A DNA stretch of 52,442 bases from an uncultured Prevotella sp. (GTDB taxonomy: Bacteria; Bacteroidota; Bacteroidia; Bacteroidales; Bacteroidaceae), in contig CAJOIX010000009.1 of NCBI GenBank assembly GCA_905234815.1, forward strand, positions 1 to 52,442, read 5' to 3'. Each line of letters starts with the position of its first letter. Position 1 is the first letter of the stretch. The notes under the pieces are model-generated. The model had not been told where the DNA came from and searched no databases. It saw nothing but the letters and a program-made list of their open reading frames with translations. Position numbers and translations under genes: made by a program. This document shows positions 16,640 through 24,229 of the stretch, piece after piece.

Positions 16640-18355
16640 ATGCTAAAACCTGATTATATCATTGAAGGCAGTTGGGAAGTGTGCAACAAGATAGGCGGCA
16701 TCTATACCGTACTTGCTACACGCGCCAACACCATGCAGCAATGGCTCAAAGATAAAGTGATTTTTGTCGGCCCCGATTTGAAGGAGCATAGCGACAAGAC
16801 CTTTCGTCAAGATGACGCGCTGCTTGCCTCTTGGCAGAAGCAAGCCAAGCAAGACGGACTGCACATTCGCGTAGGTCGCTGGATGGTGCCAGGTGAGCCG
16901 ATTGCCGTGCTTGTAGATTTCCGAAAATACTACGACCGTAAGAACGAGATATTCCTCCACATTTGGGAGGACTACGGAGTTGATTCGCTCCATGCCTATG
17001 GCGACTACGACGAGTCGTGTATGTTTGGCTATGGCGTGGCCAAAACCGTTGAAAGTTTCTATCACTTCTTAGAGGCCGGCGAGCAGCAGGAGGCAGACTC
17101 CAAGACTGCATCCCTGATTTTCCAGGCCCATGAGTGGATGCTGGGTGTGGCTCTGCTCTATGTGAACCACTATCTTCCCGGCGTGGCCACCATTTTTACC
17201 ACTCACGCCACAACGGTTGGACGCAGCATTGCCGGCAACGGAAAGCAACTCTATGGCTATCTGTCAGGCTACTACGGCGACCAGATGGCCCGCGAATTGA
17301 ATGTGGAGAGTAAACACTCCATAGAAAAACACGCAGCCCTCAATGCCGATGCCTTCACCACGGTGAGCGCCATTACAGCCCGCGAGTGTATGCAGCTCCT
17401 CGGTCGTCAGCCAGACCAGTTGCTCCTCAACGGATTTGAAGACGACTTCGTACCTGCCAAAAGCGTTGAATACGATTCAAAACGATTTACTGCTCGGCGC
17501 CGACTCCTCGATATCGCCGCTCGGCTCACAGGCTCGGAGATTGACACCAACGCTCTCATTGTCAGCATTGGCGGCCGCTACGAGTTCCGCAACAAGGGCA
17601 TCGACGTCTTTATCGATGCACTCAACCAGCTTCGCCACGATGATCAACTGCACCGTCAGGTATTGGCCTTTATCAACGTACCGGCTTGGGTGGCAGCTCC
17701 CCGCGAAGACTTGCAGCAGGCGCTCAACGCTACCTCTTCAGCTCAGAACGCTGCGTTGGCCTGCCCATACTTGACCCACTGGCTTCATAACATGGAGACG
17801 GATCAGGTGCTCAACAAATTCAATCAATTGGGCATACACAATCTTTCCGACGATCGTGTGAAGTTTATCTTCATCCCTTGCTATCTCGATGGCAACGACG
17901 GCATTGTCAACCTGTCGTACTACGACACAATCGTCGGCAATGACCTTTGCATTTTCCCCTCTTACTACGAGCCCTGGGGCTACACTCCCCTCGAGGCCGT
18001 GGCCTTCAGTGTACCTTGCGTCACCACCGATTTGGCCGGCTTTGGCATCTGGGCACGCGAAGAAATGCAGAAGGCTCCCATCATTGAAAATGGCGTAGAG
18101 GTTATCGACCGCACCGACAACAACTATAAGAATGTTACAGACGCAATAGCCGATGCCGTGAAACGCTTTGCTGCCCTCAGTCCGCAAGAGACTGAACGCT
18201 CGCGAAAAGAAGCCCGCGCGCTGTCGAAGAAAGCCCTCTGGCAGCACTTCTTCACATGGTACGAGCAAGCCTACGATCTCGCATTGCGCAAAGCCGAGGT
18301 CAGAATAGACAACAACACGCAGGCTCCTCTGCCACCATTCAACTACGGGCTTTAA
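16640..18355 (+). CDS. Glycogen synthase, GT3-like (eukaryotic type)
   Basis: Cytoplasmic glucosyltransferase of 571 residues that extends glycogen from a nucleotide-sugar donor. The start IIEGSWEVCNKIGGIYTVL closely matches the N-terminal donor-binding block of fungal and animal glycogen synthases (GT3) rather than bacterial GlgA (GT5). The C-terminal Rossmann half has YYEPWGYTPLEAVAFSVPC followed by TDLAGFGIW, again as in GT3 enzymes. The alpha-glucan phosphorylase gene follows after 45 bases in the same direction, and a terminator comes after it, so the two make a glycogen synthesis and breakdown unit. Family-level call is strong; UDP- versus ADP-glucose use is not decided by sequence. Confidence 0.9.
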   Translation: MLKPDYIIEGSWEVCNKIGGIYTVLATRANTMQQWLKDKVIFVGPDLKEHSDKTFRQDDALLASWQKQAKQDGLHIRVGRWMVPGEPIAVLVDFRKYYDRKNEIFLHIWEDYGVDSLHAYGDYDESCMFGYGVAKTVESFYHFLEAGEQQEADSKTASLIFQAHEWMLGVALLYVNHYLPGVATIFTTHATTVGRSIAGNGKQLYGYLSGYYGDQMARELNVESKHSIEKHAALNADAFTTVSAITARECMQLLGRQPDQLLLNGFEDDFVPAKSVEYDSKRFTARRRLLDIAARLTGSEIDTNALIVSIGGRYEFRNKGIDVFIDALNQLRHDDQLHRQVLAFINVPAWVAAPREDLQQALNATSSAQNAALACPYLTHWLHNMETDQVLNKFNQLGIHNLSDDRVKFIFIPCYLDGNDGIVNLSYYDTIVGNDLCIFPSYYEPWGYTPLEAVAFSVPCVTTDLAGFGIWAREEMQKAPIIENGVEVIDRTDNNYKNVTDAIADAVKRFAALSPQETERSRKEARALSKKALWQHFFTWYEQAYDLALRKAEVRIDNNTQAPLPPFNYGL

Positions 18356-18400
18356 CCGTCAGACAAAGAACAGACAAATTGATAATTGATAAATATAATT

Positions 18401-20962
18401 ATGAAACTCAAATCAGATTATTCAAACGCCCCACAATGGAAGGAAGTAACCATTAAGTCAAGCCTTCCCAAAGAACTCGAATGTCTTGATGAAATCGCCC
18501 ACAATATGTGGTGGGCATGGAATCACGAAGCACGTTCGCTGTTTACCACCATTGATGCTGAGCTCTATGAGCAAGTGAATCACAACCCTGTGCAGCTGCT
18601 TGAACGTCTCAGCTATGAGCGTAAACAAGCCATCGTGAAAGACGCAGCCGCTATGAAAAAGCTGAAGACCGTGTATAAGCACTTCCGCGAATACATGGAT
18701 GTAGAGCCCGACAAGAAGCGTCCCTCTGTGGCTTACTTCTGCATGGAATACGGTATCAGCCCGGTACTGAAGATTTATTCCGGTGGTCTGGGAATGCTCG
18801 CAGGCGACTATGTGAAAGAAGCCTCCGACTCCAACGTTGATATGTGTGCCATCGGCTTCCTCTATCGTTACGGCTATTTCAAGCAGTCGCTCAACATGGA
18901 GGGCCAGCAGATTGCCAACAACGAAGCACAGAATTTCAATTCGCTTCCCATTGAGCGCCAGCTCGACAAGGACGGCAATCCGCTCGTAATCGATGTGCCC
19001 TACATGAACTATCAAGTGCATGCTTATGTATGGCGTGTGAATGTAGGTCGTGTGAAACTCTATTTGCTCGATACCGACAATGAGATGAACTCAGAGTTCG
19101 ACCGTCCCATCACCCACAACCTCTATGGTGGCGACTGGGAGAACCGCCTGAAGCAGGAAATCCTGCTCGGTATTGGTGGTATGCTGCTGCTGAAGAAACT
19201 CGGCATCAAGAAAGATATCTACCACTGCAACGAAGGTCACGCAGCCCTCTGCAACCTGCAGCGTCTGTGCGACTACGTGAAGGAAGGTCTCTCGTTCAAC
19301 GAAGCCCTGGAACTGGTGAAGGCTTCTTCGCTCTACACCGTACATACTCCAGTGCCTGCAGGTCACGACTACTTCGACGAAGGTCTCTTCGGCAAGTACA
19401 TGAGCGGCTATCCACAGCAACTCGGTATCACCTGGGATGAGTTCATCGGCATGGGCCGCACCAATCCTGACAACCACGACGAGCGTTTCTGTATGTCCAC
19501 CTTCGCCTGCAACACTTGCCAGGAAATTAACGGTGTAAGTAAACTTCACGGATGGGTATCGCAGAAAATGTTTGCTCCCCTGTGGAAGAGCTATTATCCC
19601 GAGGAAAATCACGTAGGCTACGTGACCAATGGTGTGCACTTCCCCACATGGGCTGCTACCGAATGGCGCCGCCTCTACGCCAAATACTTCGATCCCAGCC
19701 ACATGGCCGATCAGAGTAACGAAGAAATCTGGCACGCCATCTACAATGTGCCCGATGCTGAAATCTGGGAAACCCGCATGCAGCTGAAGAACAAGCTCGT
19801 GAACTACATTCGTGAGAAATTCCGCGAGACCTGGCTGAAGAACCAGGGCGATCCCTCTCGTGTGGTTTCACTGCTGGAGCGCATCAATCCCAATGCACTG
19901 ATGATTGGTTTCTGCCGTCGCTTTGCCACTTACAAGCGTGCTCACCTGCTCTTCACCGATATCGACCGTCTGGCCAAGATCGTGAACGATCCCGAGCATC
20001 CTGTGCTCTTCTTCTTCTCCGGTAAGGCTCACCCAGCCGACGGAGCAGGTCAGGGTCTCATCAAGCGCATCTACGAAATTTCGCAGCGTCCTGAGTTCCT
20101 GGGTAAGATTATCTTCCTTGAAGACTACGATATGCAGCTCGCACGTCGCTTGGTATCGGGTGTTGATATCTGGATGAACACACCAACTCGTCCGCTCGAA
20201 GCCTCTGGTACATCTGGCGAAAAGGCCGAGATGAACGGCGTAGTGAACCTCTCCGTGCTCGACGGATGGTGGCTCGAAGGTTATCGCGAAGGTGCCGGAT
20301 GGGCTCTCACCGAGAAGCGCACCTATCAGAATCAGGCTTACCAAGATCAGCTCGACGCTGCAACCATCTATGGTCTGCTTGAAAACGAAATCATTCCGCT
20401 CTACTATTCGCAGAACAAGAAAGGTTTCTCCAGCGATTGGATTAAGGTGATTAAGAACTCTATCGCCACCATCGCTCCTCACTACACCATGAAGCGTCAG
20501 CTCGACGACTATTACGATAAGTTCTACACCAAGGAGGCTGCCCGCTTCAAGAAGTTATCGGCCAACGGTTACCGTTTGGCAAAAGACATTGCTGCATGGA
20601 AGGAAACCGTGGCACAGCGCTGGGACAGCATCAAGGTGGTGTATAAAGAAGACGACATTCTCCACAATGGTGGTGAGACAGGTGCCAAGTACACCTTGAA
20701 ATACGTGATTGACGAACAGGGACTGGATGATGCAATCGGTCTGGAACTCGTGACACTGAAAAACGAACAAGACGCTTCAGACCGTCAAATCCACACCGTT
20801 CATCCGTTCAAGATGACAGGTCACGAAGGCAACCTCTACACCTTCGAGTGTCAGGTATCGCCCGACGATGCCGGTGCTTTCCGCTGCTGCGTGCGTATGT
20901 TCCCGAAAAATTCTGCACTCCCTCACCGTCAAGACTTCAACTATGTGAAGTGGCTCGACTAA
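18401..20962 (+). CDS. Alpha-glucan phosphorylase (GT35, DUF3417 type)
   Basis: Pyridoxal-phosphate enzyme of about 853 residues that releases glucose-1-phosphate from glycogen or maltodextrin. The N-terminal ~120 residues ([14 protein letters not shown]) form the DUF3417 domain. The catalytic core includes [30 protein letters not shown] and the cofactor-lysine region [16 protein letters not shown] at 18401 is preferred over an upstream in-frame TTG. It follows the glycogen synthase gene and ends before a strong terminator. The symbol glgP or malP is often used, but this short-domain class is distinct from E. coli GlgP, so I leave it blank. Confidence 0.92.
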   Translation: MKLKSDYSNAPQWKEVTIKSSLPKELECLDEIAHNMWWAWNHEARSLFTTIDAELYEQVNHNPVQLLERLSYERKQAIVKDAAAMKKLKTVYKHFREYMDVEPDKKRPSVAYFCMEYGISPVLKIYSGGLGMLAGDYVKEASDSNVDMCAIGFLYRYGYFKQSLNMEGQQIANNEAQNFNSLPIERQLDKDGNPLVIDVPYMNYQVHAYVWRVNVGRVKLYLLDTDNEMNSEFDRPITHNLYGGDWENRLKQEILLGIGGMLLLKKLGIKKDIYHCNEGHAALCNLQRLCDYVKEGLSFNEALELVKASSLYTVHTPVPAGHDYFDEGLFGKYMSGYPQQLGITWDEFIGMGRTNPDNHDERFCMSTFACNTCQEINGVSKLHGWVSQKMFAPLWKSYYPEENHVGYVTNGVHFPTWAATEWRRLYAKYFDPSHMADQSNEEIWHAIYNVPDAEIWETRMQLKNKLVNYIREKFRETWLKNQGDPSRVVSLLERINPNALMIGFCRRFATYKRAHLLFTDIDRLAKIVNDPEHPVLFFFSGKAHPADGAGQGLIKRIYEISQRPEFLGKIIFLEDYDMQLARRLVSGVDIWMNTPTRPLEASGTSGEKAEMNGVVNLSVLDGWWLEGYREGAGWALTEKRTYQNQAYQDQLDAATIYGLLENEIIPLYYSQNKKGFSSDWIKVIKNSIATIAPHYTMKRQLDDYYDKFYTKEAARFKKLSANGYRLAKDIAAWKETVAQRWDSIKVVYKEDDILHNGGETGAKYTLKYVIDEQGLDDAIGLELVTLKNEQDASDRQIHTVHPFKMTGHEGNLYTFECQVSPDDAGAFRCCVRMFPKNSALPHRQDFNYVKWLD

Positions 20963-20985
20963 AAAACGGAAATGCCGAATAAATA

Positions 20986-21021
20986 AAAACTCCCGCTCGA
21001 ACTGAGTGGGAGTTTTTTTTG
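20986..21021 (+). terminator. Rho-independent terminator of the glycogen genes
   Basis: AAAAACTCCCGCT (20986-20998) pairs with AGTGGGAGTTTTT through a short loop, followed by a T tract ending at 21021. It lies 24 bases after the phosphorylase stop. Confidence 0.85.
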
Positions 21022-21023
21022 TT

Positions 21024-21372
21024 TGAAAGAGTAGGGAAGTGCAAACATTTATTCTCTTTAGTTTGGCAGAAAATACAGCATTACTTACTTCTAATGTGAA
21101 AGGAAATACCTGAAAAACTTATAAATCATATTATTTTTTCTGTTTTATTACTTTGAAATTAAATTATTTTGTGTATTATTGCAATGTATTTCGAAAGATA
21201 CACACGATATTTTCGCTCATCTTTCCTTGAACGAACCACCACTTCAGCCAAGGAGATCCTTTCGAGCATATCTATATCAAAAAGAGTCTGCGCTATCGTT
21301 ACGCTTAAATTGTTTGTGTTGGTCTTATTGAATAAAGACATTTTTTATATTAACCTTTAAAACAAAACAATT
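21024..21372. other. AT-rich intergenic region without recognised gene
   Basis: The 349 bases between the glycogen terminator and the small lipoprotein gene are strongly AT-rich. Open frames of 60-63 codons exist on both strands around 21160-21360, but their products lack family character and overlap each other. I see no clear promoter consensus or repeat here; it probably holds the leader of the lipoprotein gene. Confidence 0.5.
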
Positions 21373-21783
21373 ATGGACAAGAAAACAATGAAATGGCTTG
21401 GCGCACTGGCTCTGATGGTGATGTGCGCGTTTTCGTTTAGTGCCTGTGGTGGCGACGATGATGGCGTCAATGGCGGAGGTGATATCAACTCTATCTCTAT
21501 CGTTGGAGTTTGGCGTGCATATTACGACAGTAACGACCCTTCTCGGGGGCGTGTTTATGATCAAATCACATTCAACAGCAACAAAACGGGAAATTTTATC
21601 GAGGAAGTAGGCTATGGTAGCGACGATGTGTTTGGATTTACCTGGGCTCAGAATGGCAACCTCATTCGTCTTACGCTGAATGATAATCAGGGAATTATCA
21701 ATGTCGCAATCATTGAAGTCATTGATAACAACACCATTGTCATCAATAATGGCGTTCGTACTTATACTGCCTACCGACAATAA
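21373..21783 (+). CDS. Small lipoprotein with lipocalin-like domain
   Basis: A 136-residue predicted lipoprotein. The lipobox SFSAC places the lipidated Cys at 25, followed by GGDDDG, an acidic run seen in surface-exposed Bacteroidetes lipoproteins. The mature part starts SIVGVWRAYYDS, then DQITFNSNKTGNFIEE and ends RTYTAYRQ, the pattern of short lipocalin-like proteins. Charge and size give no ligand clue. It stands alone, is preceded by an AT-rich leader and converges on an unknown minus-strand gene across a shared terminator. Confidence 0.75.
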   Translation: MDKKTMKWLGALALMVMCAFSFSACGGDDDGVNGGGDINSISIVGVWRAYYDSNDPSRGRVYDQITFNSNKTGNFIEEVGYGSDDVFGFTWAQNGNLIRLTLNDNQGIINVAIIEVIDNNTIVINNGVRTYTAYRQ

Positions 21784-21840
21784 TAGGAGGCATGGTCCTT
21801 CTTTAAGTCCTAAAAGGCAGCTATCAGATTGAATAATTAA

Positions 21841-21894
21841 AAAAAACGTGGGAACCACAAATGACGGATGTCGGTGCTGGTTTCCACGTTTTTT
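21841..21894. terminator. Bidirectional Rho-independent terminator
   Basis: ACGTGGGAACCA (21846-21857) pairs with TGGTTTCCACGT (21878-21889) including one G-T pair. The stem has A and T runs on the two sides, so it can end transcription from the lipoprotein gene and from the convergent gene at 21957-22304. Confidence 0.8.
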
Positions 21895-21956
21895 TCTGTT
21901 GGGAGATATTGCGTTTTCAGGAAAAAATTATCTCTTCATATTAGTACGTTACGAAT

Positions 21957-22304
21957 TCAAAGTGTCGTGATATCGTCAAGACTGCGCTTGACTATTTCTA
22001 TTTCTGGAACAATGTCGGGCACGAGCGAGCGGCGGAGGTTCTCTATCATCACTGGCGACTCGTCGCCAGCCAGGATAATACCTTTTAATTTAAAATTGTA
22101 CACGCGCGTAAGGATATTCTGCGGCATATCGTTGGCAAACAGCCCCCAAAGCTCTTCGCTCTCGGCTGCATCTTTTCCGGAATCAATCGCCTTGCCGCTG
22201 GTGAACTGTTCCTTTGTAGCGTAGTCGGGCAATATGCCAGCGCCGGAATTCACCATCGATACATAGTCGGCCGAACCCTTGATGAAATTGAGTATTTTCT
22301 TCAT
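21957..22304 (-). CDS. Conserved-looking protein of unknown function, 115 residues
   Basis: A soluble 115-residue protein starting MKKILNFIKGSADYV. It is acidic with mixed helix and strand character (IILAGDESPVMIENLRRSL). No signal peptide, membrane segment or known motif is visible, and I do not recognise the family. Of the two overlapping frames, the minus-strand one has the more natural composition and ends close to the shared terminator. The perfect -7 box TACATTTG (complement of 22312-22319) ends 7 bases before the ATG, so its mRNA may have almost no leader. Confidence 0.65.
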   Translation of the reverse strand: MKKILNFIKGSADYVSMVNSGAGILPDYATKEQFTSGKAIDSGKDAAESEELWGLFANDMPQNILTRVYNFKLKGIILAGDESPVMIENLRRSLVPDIVPEIEIVKRSLDDITTL

Positions 22305-22418
22305 AGCGGTGCAAATGTAACATTTTTCCTACTAACAATAAAATAAATGTCCTGACTTTCACGTTATTCCTATAGACAACAGGACAGATATTAACAGTTG
22401 AATTTAATCCTACTGCCT

Positions 22419-22541
22419 ATGCAAAATTTTACTCCTGAAGATTTTACTCCTTCACCCCAAGTTGTTAGCACCATTCTTCATTTGGCGCACCATCTGCGCA
22501 TCGACCGCGATGGAAAGATTAACTCCCTTTGTCTTTCTTGA
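22419..22541 (+). CDS. Possible 40-residue protein upstream of rpe
   Basis: Short ORF starting MQNFTPEDFTPSPQVV and ending KINSLCLS. The stop TGA lies two bases before the rpe ATG, which suggests a translationally coupled leader peptide or a real small gene. The middle (STILHLAHHLRIDRDG) could form an amphipathic helix. The pattern of a Pro-Ser start, a helix and a C-terminal CLS resembles tiny Bacteroidales proteins I have seen, but I cannot name a family. Confidence 0.4.
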   Translation: MQNFTPEDFTPSPQVVSTILHLAHHLRIDRDGKINSLCLS

Positions 22542-22543
22542 TA

Positions 22544-23194
22544 ATGAAACAGACAATAGTTTCTCCTTCGTTGCTTGCAGCCAATTTCCTCGACTTGCAG
22601 CACGAGATAGACATGATCAACCGTAGCGAGGCTGACTGGTTGCATCTCGACATCATGGATGGCGTTTTTGTGCCCAACATCTCGTTTGGCTTCCCCGTGC
22701 TTGAAGCCGTGGCTAAAGCCTGCACGAAGAAAATGGATGTGCATTTCATGACCGTTCACCCCGAGCAATACGTTGAACGCACAGCCCGGCTCGGCGCCTA
22801 CATGATGACTGTTCACTATGAGGCCTGTCAGCATCTGCACCGCGTGGTTACGCAAATTAAGCAGTCGGGCATGAAGGCCGGCGTTGTGTTGAACCCCGCC
22901 ACACCCGTGGAAGTGCTCACAGACATACTGCCCGAGGTTGATATGGTGTTGCTCATGAGTGTCAATCCCGGATTTGGCGGACAGAAATTCATTCCGCAGG
23001 CATTGGAAAAAGTGCGCCGCCTGCGCCAGCTTATCGACGCCAAGCATCTCAATGTGCTTATTGAAGTGGATGGCGGAGTAGATGACCAGACCGCTCCTGC
23101 GCTGAAAGAAGCGGGTGCCAACGTACTGGTGAGTGGCTCTTATGTGTTCAAGGCTGACCAACCCGAGCAGCGCATCCTCAGCCTGAAGTCCTGA
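22544..23194 (+). CDS. rpe: Ribulose-phosphate 3-epimerase
   Basis: TIM-barrel enzyme of 216 residues that interconverts ribulose 5-phosphate and xylulose 5-phosphate in the pentose phosphate pathway. Typical blocks are SPSLLAANFLDLQHEI, the metal and catalytic region LHLDIMDGVFVPNISFG, DVHFMTVHP, VLLMSVNPGFGGQKFI and the phosphate-binding VDGGVDD with a later ANVLVSGSYVF. ATG at 22544 is chosen over an in-frame TTG at 22529. It is convergent with the sigma-factor gene; the palindromic element copy 3 fills the gap. Confidence 0.95.
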   Translation: MKQTIVSPSLLAANFLDLQHEIDMINRSEADWLHLDIMDGVFVPNISFGFPVLEAVAKACTKKMDVHFMTVHPEQYVERTARLGAYMMTVHYEACQHLHRVVTQIKQSGMKAGVVLNPATPVEVLTDILPEVDMVLLMSVNPGFGGQKFIPQALEKVRRLRQLIDAKHLNVLIEVDGGVDDQTAPALKEAGANVLVSGSYVFKADQPEQRILSLKS

Positions 23195-23233
23195 TTTTAT
23201 AACCGATTGATTTTCAATCGTATAGTAACCCAA

Positions 23234-23322
23234 TTTCAAAAGCTATCCTTTTGCCCTTCAAAAGGATAGCTTTTGCGCGTTAAAAGCATACCTTTTGGCG
23301 GCCGAAAGCTATGCTTTTGAAA
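23234..23322. repeat. Four-unit palindromic intergenic element, copy 3 (diverged, covarying)
   Basis: Same 89-bp, 22-bp period layout: units at 23237-23253, 23259-23275, 23281-23297 and 23303-23319. Unit 1 is AAAAGCTATCCTTTT and unit 2 AAAAGGATAGCTTTT, so each has lost its own palindrome but they are exact reverse complements of each other. Unit 3 is AAAAGCATACCTTTT and unit 4 GAAAGCTATGCTTTT. It lies between the convergent rpe and sigma-factor genes. Just upstream (about 23204-23220) CGATTG-ATTTT-CAATCG is a small inverted repeat. Confidence 0.9.
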
Positions 23323-23353
23323 GTGGGGTAGAAATGTTGTGTCTGGGAGATAG

Positions 23354-23383
23354 AAAAAATGCTTAGTCAAGCAGACTAAGCAT
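23354..23383 (-). terminator. Terminator overlapping the sigma-factor stop codon
   Basis: On the minus strand ATGCTTAGTC (complement of 23374-23383) pairs perfectly with GACTAAGCAT (complement of 23359-23368) over a 5-base loop, followed by six T residues. The left arm and part of the right arm encode the last codons (MLSLLD) and the TAA. Confidence 0.75.
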
Positions 23384-23962
23384 TATTTTGTTTTCGCGGG
23401 TCATTCTCCGCATATTGATAATGGCGTAGCGCATCCGGCCGAGGGCAGTATTGATGCTTACGCCCGTCATCTCGGCAATCTCTTTGAACGAGAGGTCCTG
23501 ATAGTAGCGCATGAATACCACTTCGCGCTGCACCGGAGGCAGTGCGTCCATGATGTTGCGCACATCGTTCATGATTTGCGCATTCACCGCACGGGCTTCA
23601 GCGTTGAGCTCCATCTGAGCGTCGCCAGCCAGATTGGAGAGGTCGTTGTCGGCGCCATTCTCTACAATATGTTCCGACCGATTGGCGCGATAGGTATCGA
23701 TGATTACGTTGTGGGCAATGCGCATGAGCCAGGCAGAAAATTTACCTGACGGCTGGTACTTGCCTTCCAACAGCTTCACAATGGCTTTCATGAGTGTTTC
23801 CTGAAATACATCGTTAGCCTTCTCCTTGTCGCGTACAACAAAAAGAATATAGGAAAACAGTTGTGGCTGGTTTCGTTCAAGCAGTATATCGAAAGCAGAG
23901 CGGTTACCCTTGGCATAAGACACGGCCAACTCTTCGTTGGTCATCTCACGGAGATTTTCCAT
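23363..23962 (-). CDS. Sigma-70 family (ECF-type) RNA polymerase sigma factor
   Basis: Sigma factor of 199 residues with region 2 (about residues 20-95: RDKEKANDVFQETLMKAI, then AWLMRIAHNVIIDTYR) and region 4 (about 135-190: LPPVQREVVFMRYYQDLSF, then EIAEMTGVSINTALGRMR). It directs RNA polymerase to a specific promoter set. No anti-sigma gene is adjacent: upstream lies a divergent exported-protein gene, downstream a terminator. This class is common in Bacteroidetes without a neighbouring FecR-type regulator. The target regulon is unknown. A matching housekeeping promoter lies about 80 bases upstream. Confidence 0.9.
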   Translation of the reverse strand: MENLREMTNEELAVSYAKGNRSAFDILLERNQPQLFSYILFVVRDKEKANDVFQETLMKAIVKLLEGKYQPSGKFSAWLMRIAHNVIIDTYRANRSEHIVENGADNDLSNLAGDAQMELNAEARAVNAQIMNDVRNIMDALPPVQREVVFMRYYQDLSFKEIAEMTGVSINTALGRMRYAIINMRRMTRENKIMLSLLD

Positions 23963-24040
23963 TTCTTAATAAATAAACGTATTAAGTAAAGGTGTCTCGA
24001 TAGGCAATTATTTTTAGATTTAAAAAGGGCTTATTGGCTG

Positions 24041-24071
24041 CAAATATAGATAGTTTCAGTGTTTTAAACAA
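24041..24071 (-). promoter_or_regulatory. Candidate promoter of the sigma-factor gene
   Basis: On the minus strand TATATTTG (complement of 24041-24048) matches TAnnTTTG, with TTGT (complement of 24068-24071) exactly 19 bases upstream. The leader would be about 70 bases. Confidence 0.6.
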
Positions 24072-24229
24072 ATTTTTTGAAAAAAATGTTTCAATTTCTT
24101 TCAGTCTCTGCCCGCCATGGCATAGACAAAACACGCGCGATTCTGCTCATTTGACATAACAAAAAAGTGTCGCTTTAAACCTTTACCGCTGAATTCCATC
24201 ATAATTATAAACACCTTAAACTCGATATC

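Noticed and set aside
22478..23239. Minus-strand open frame of 253 codons
   Set aside because: Antisense to rpe, which is complete and has all family motifs.
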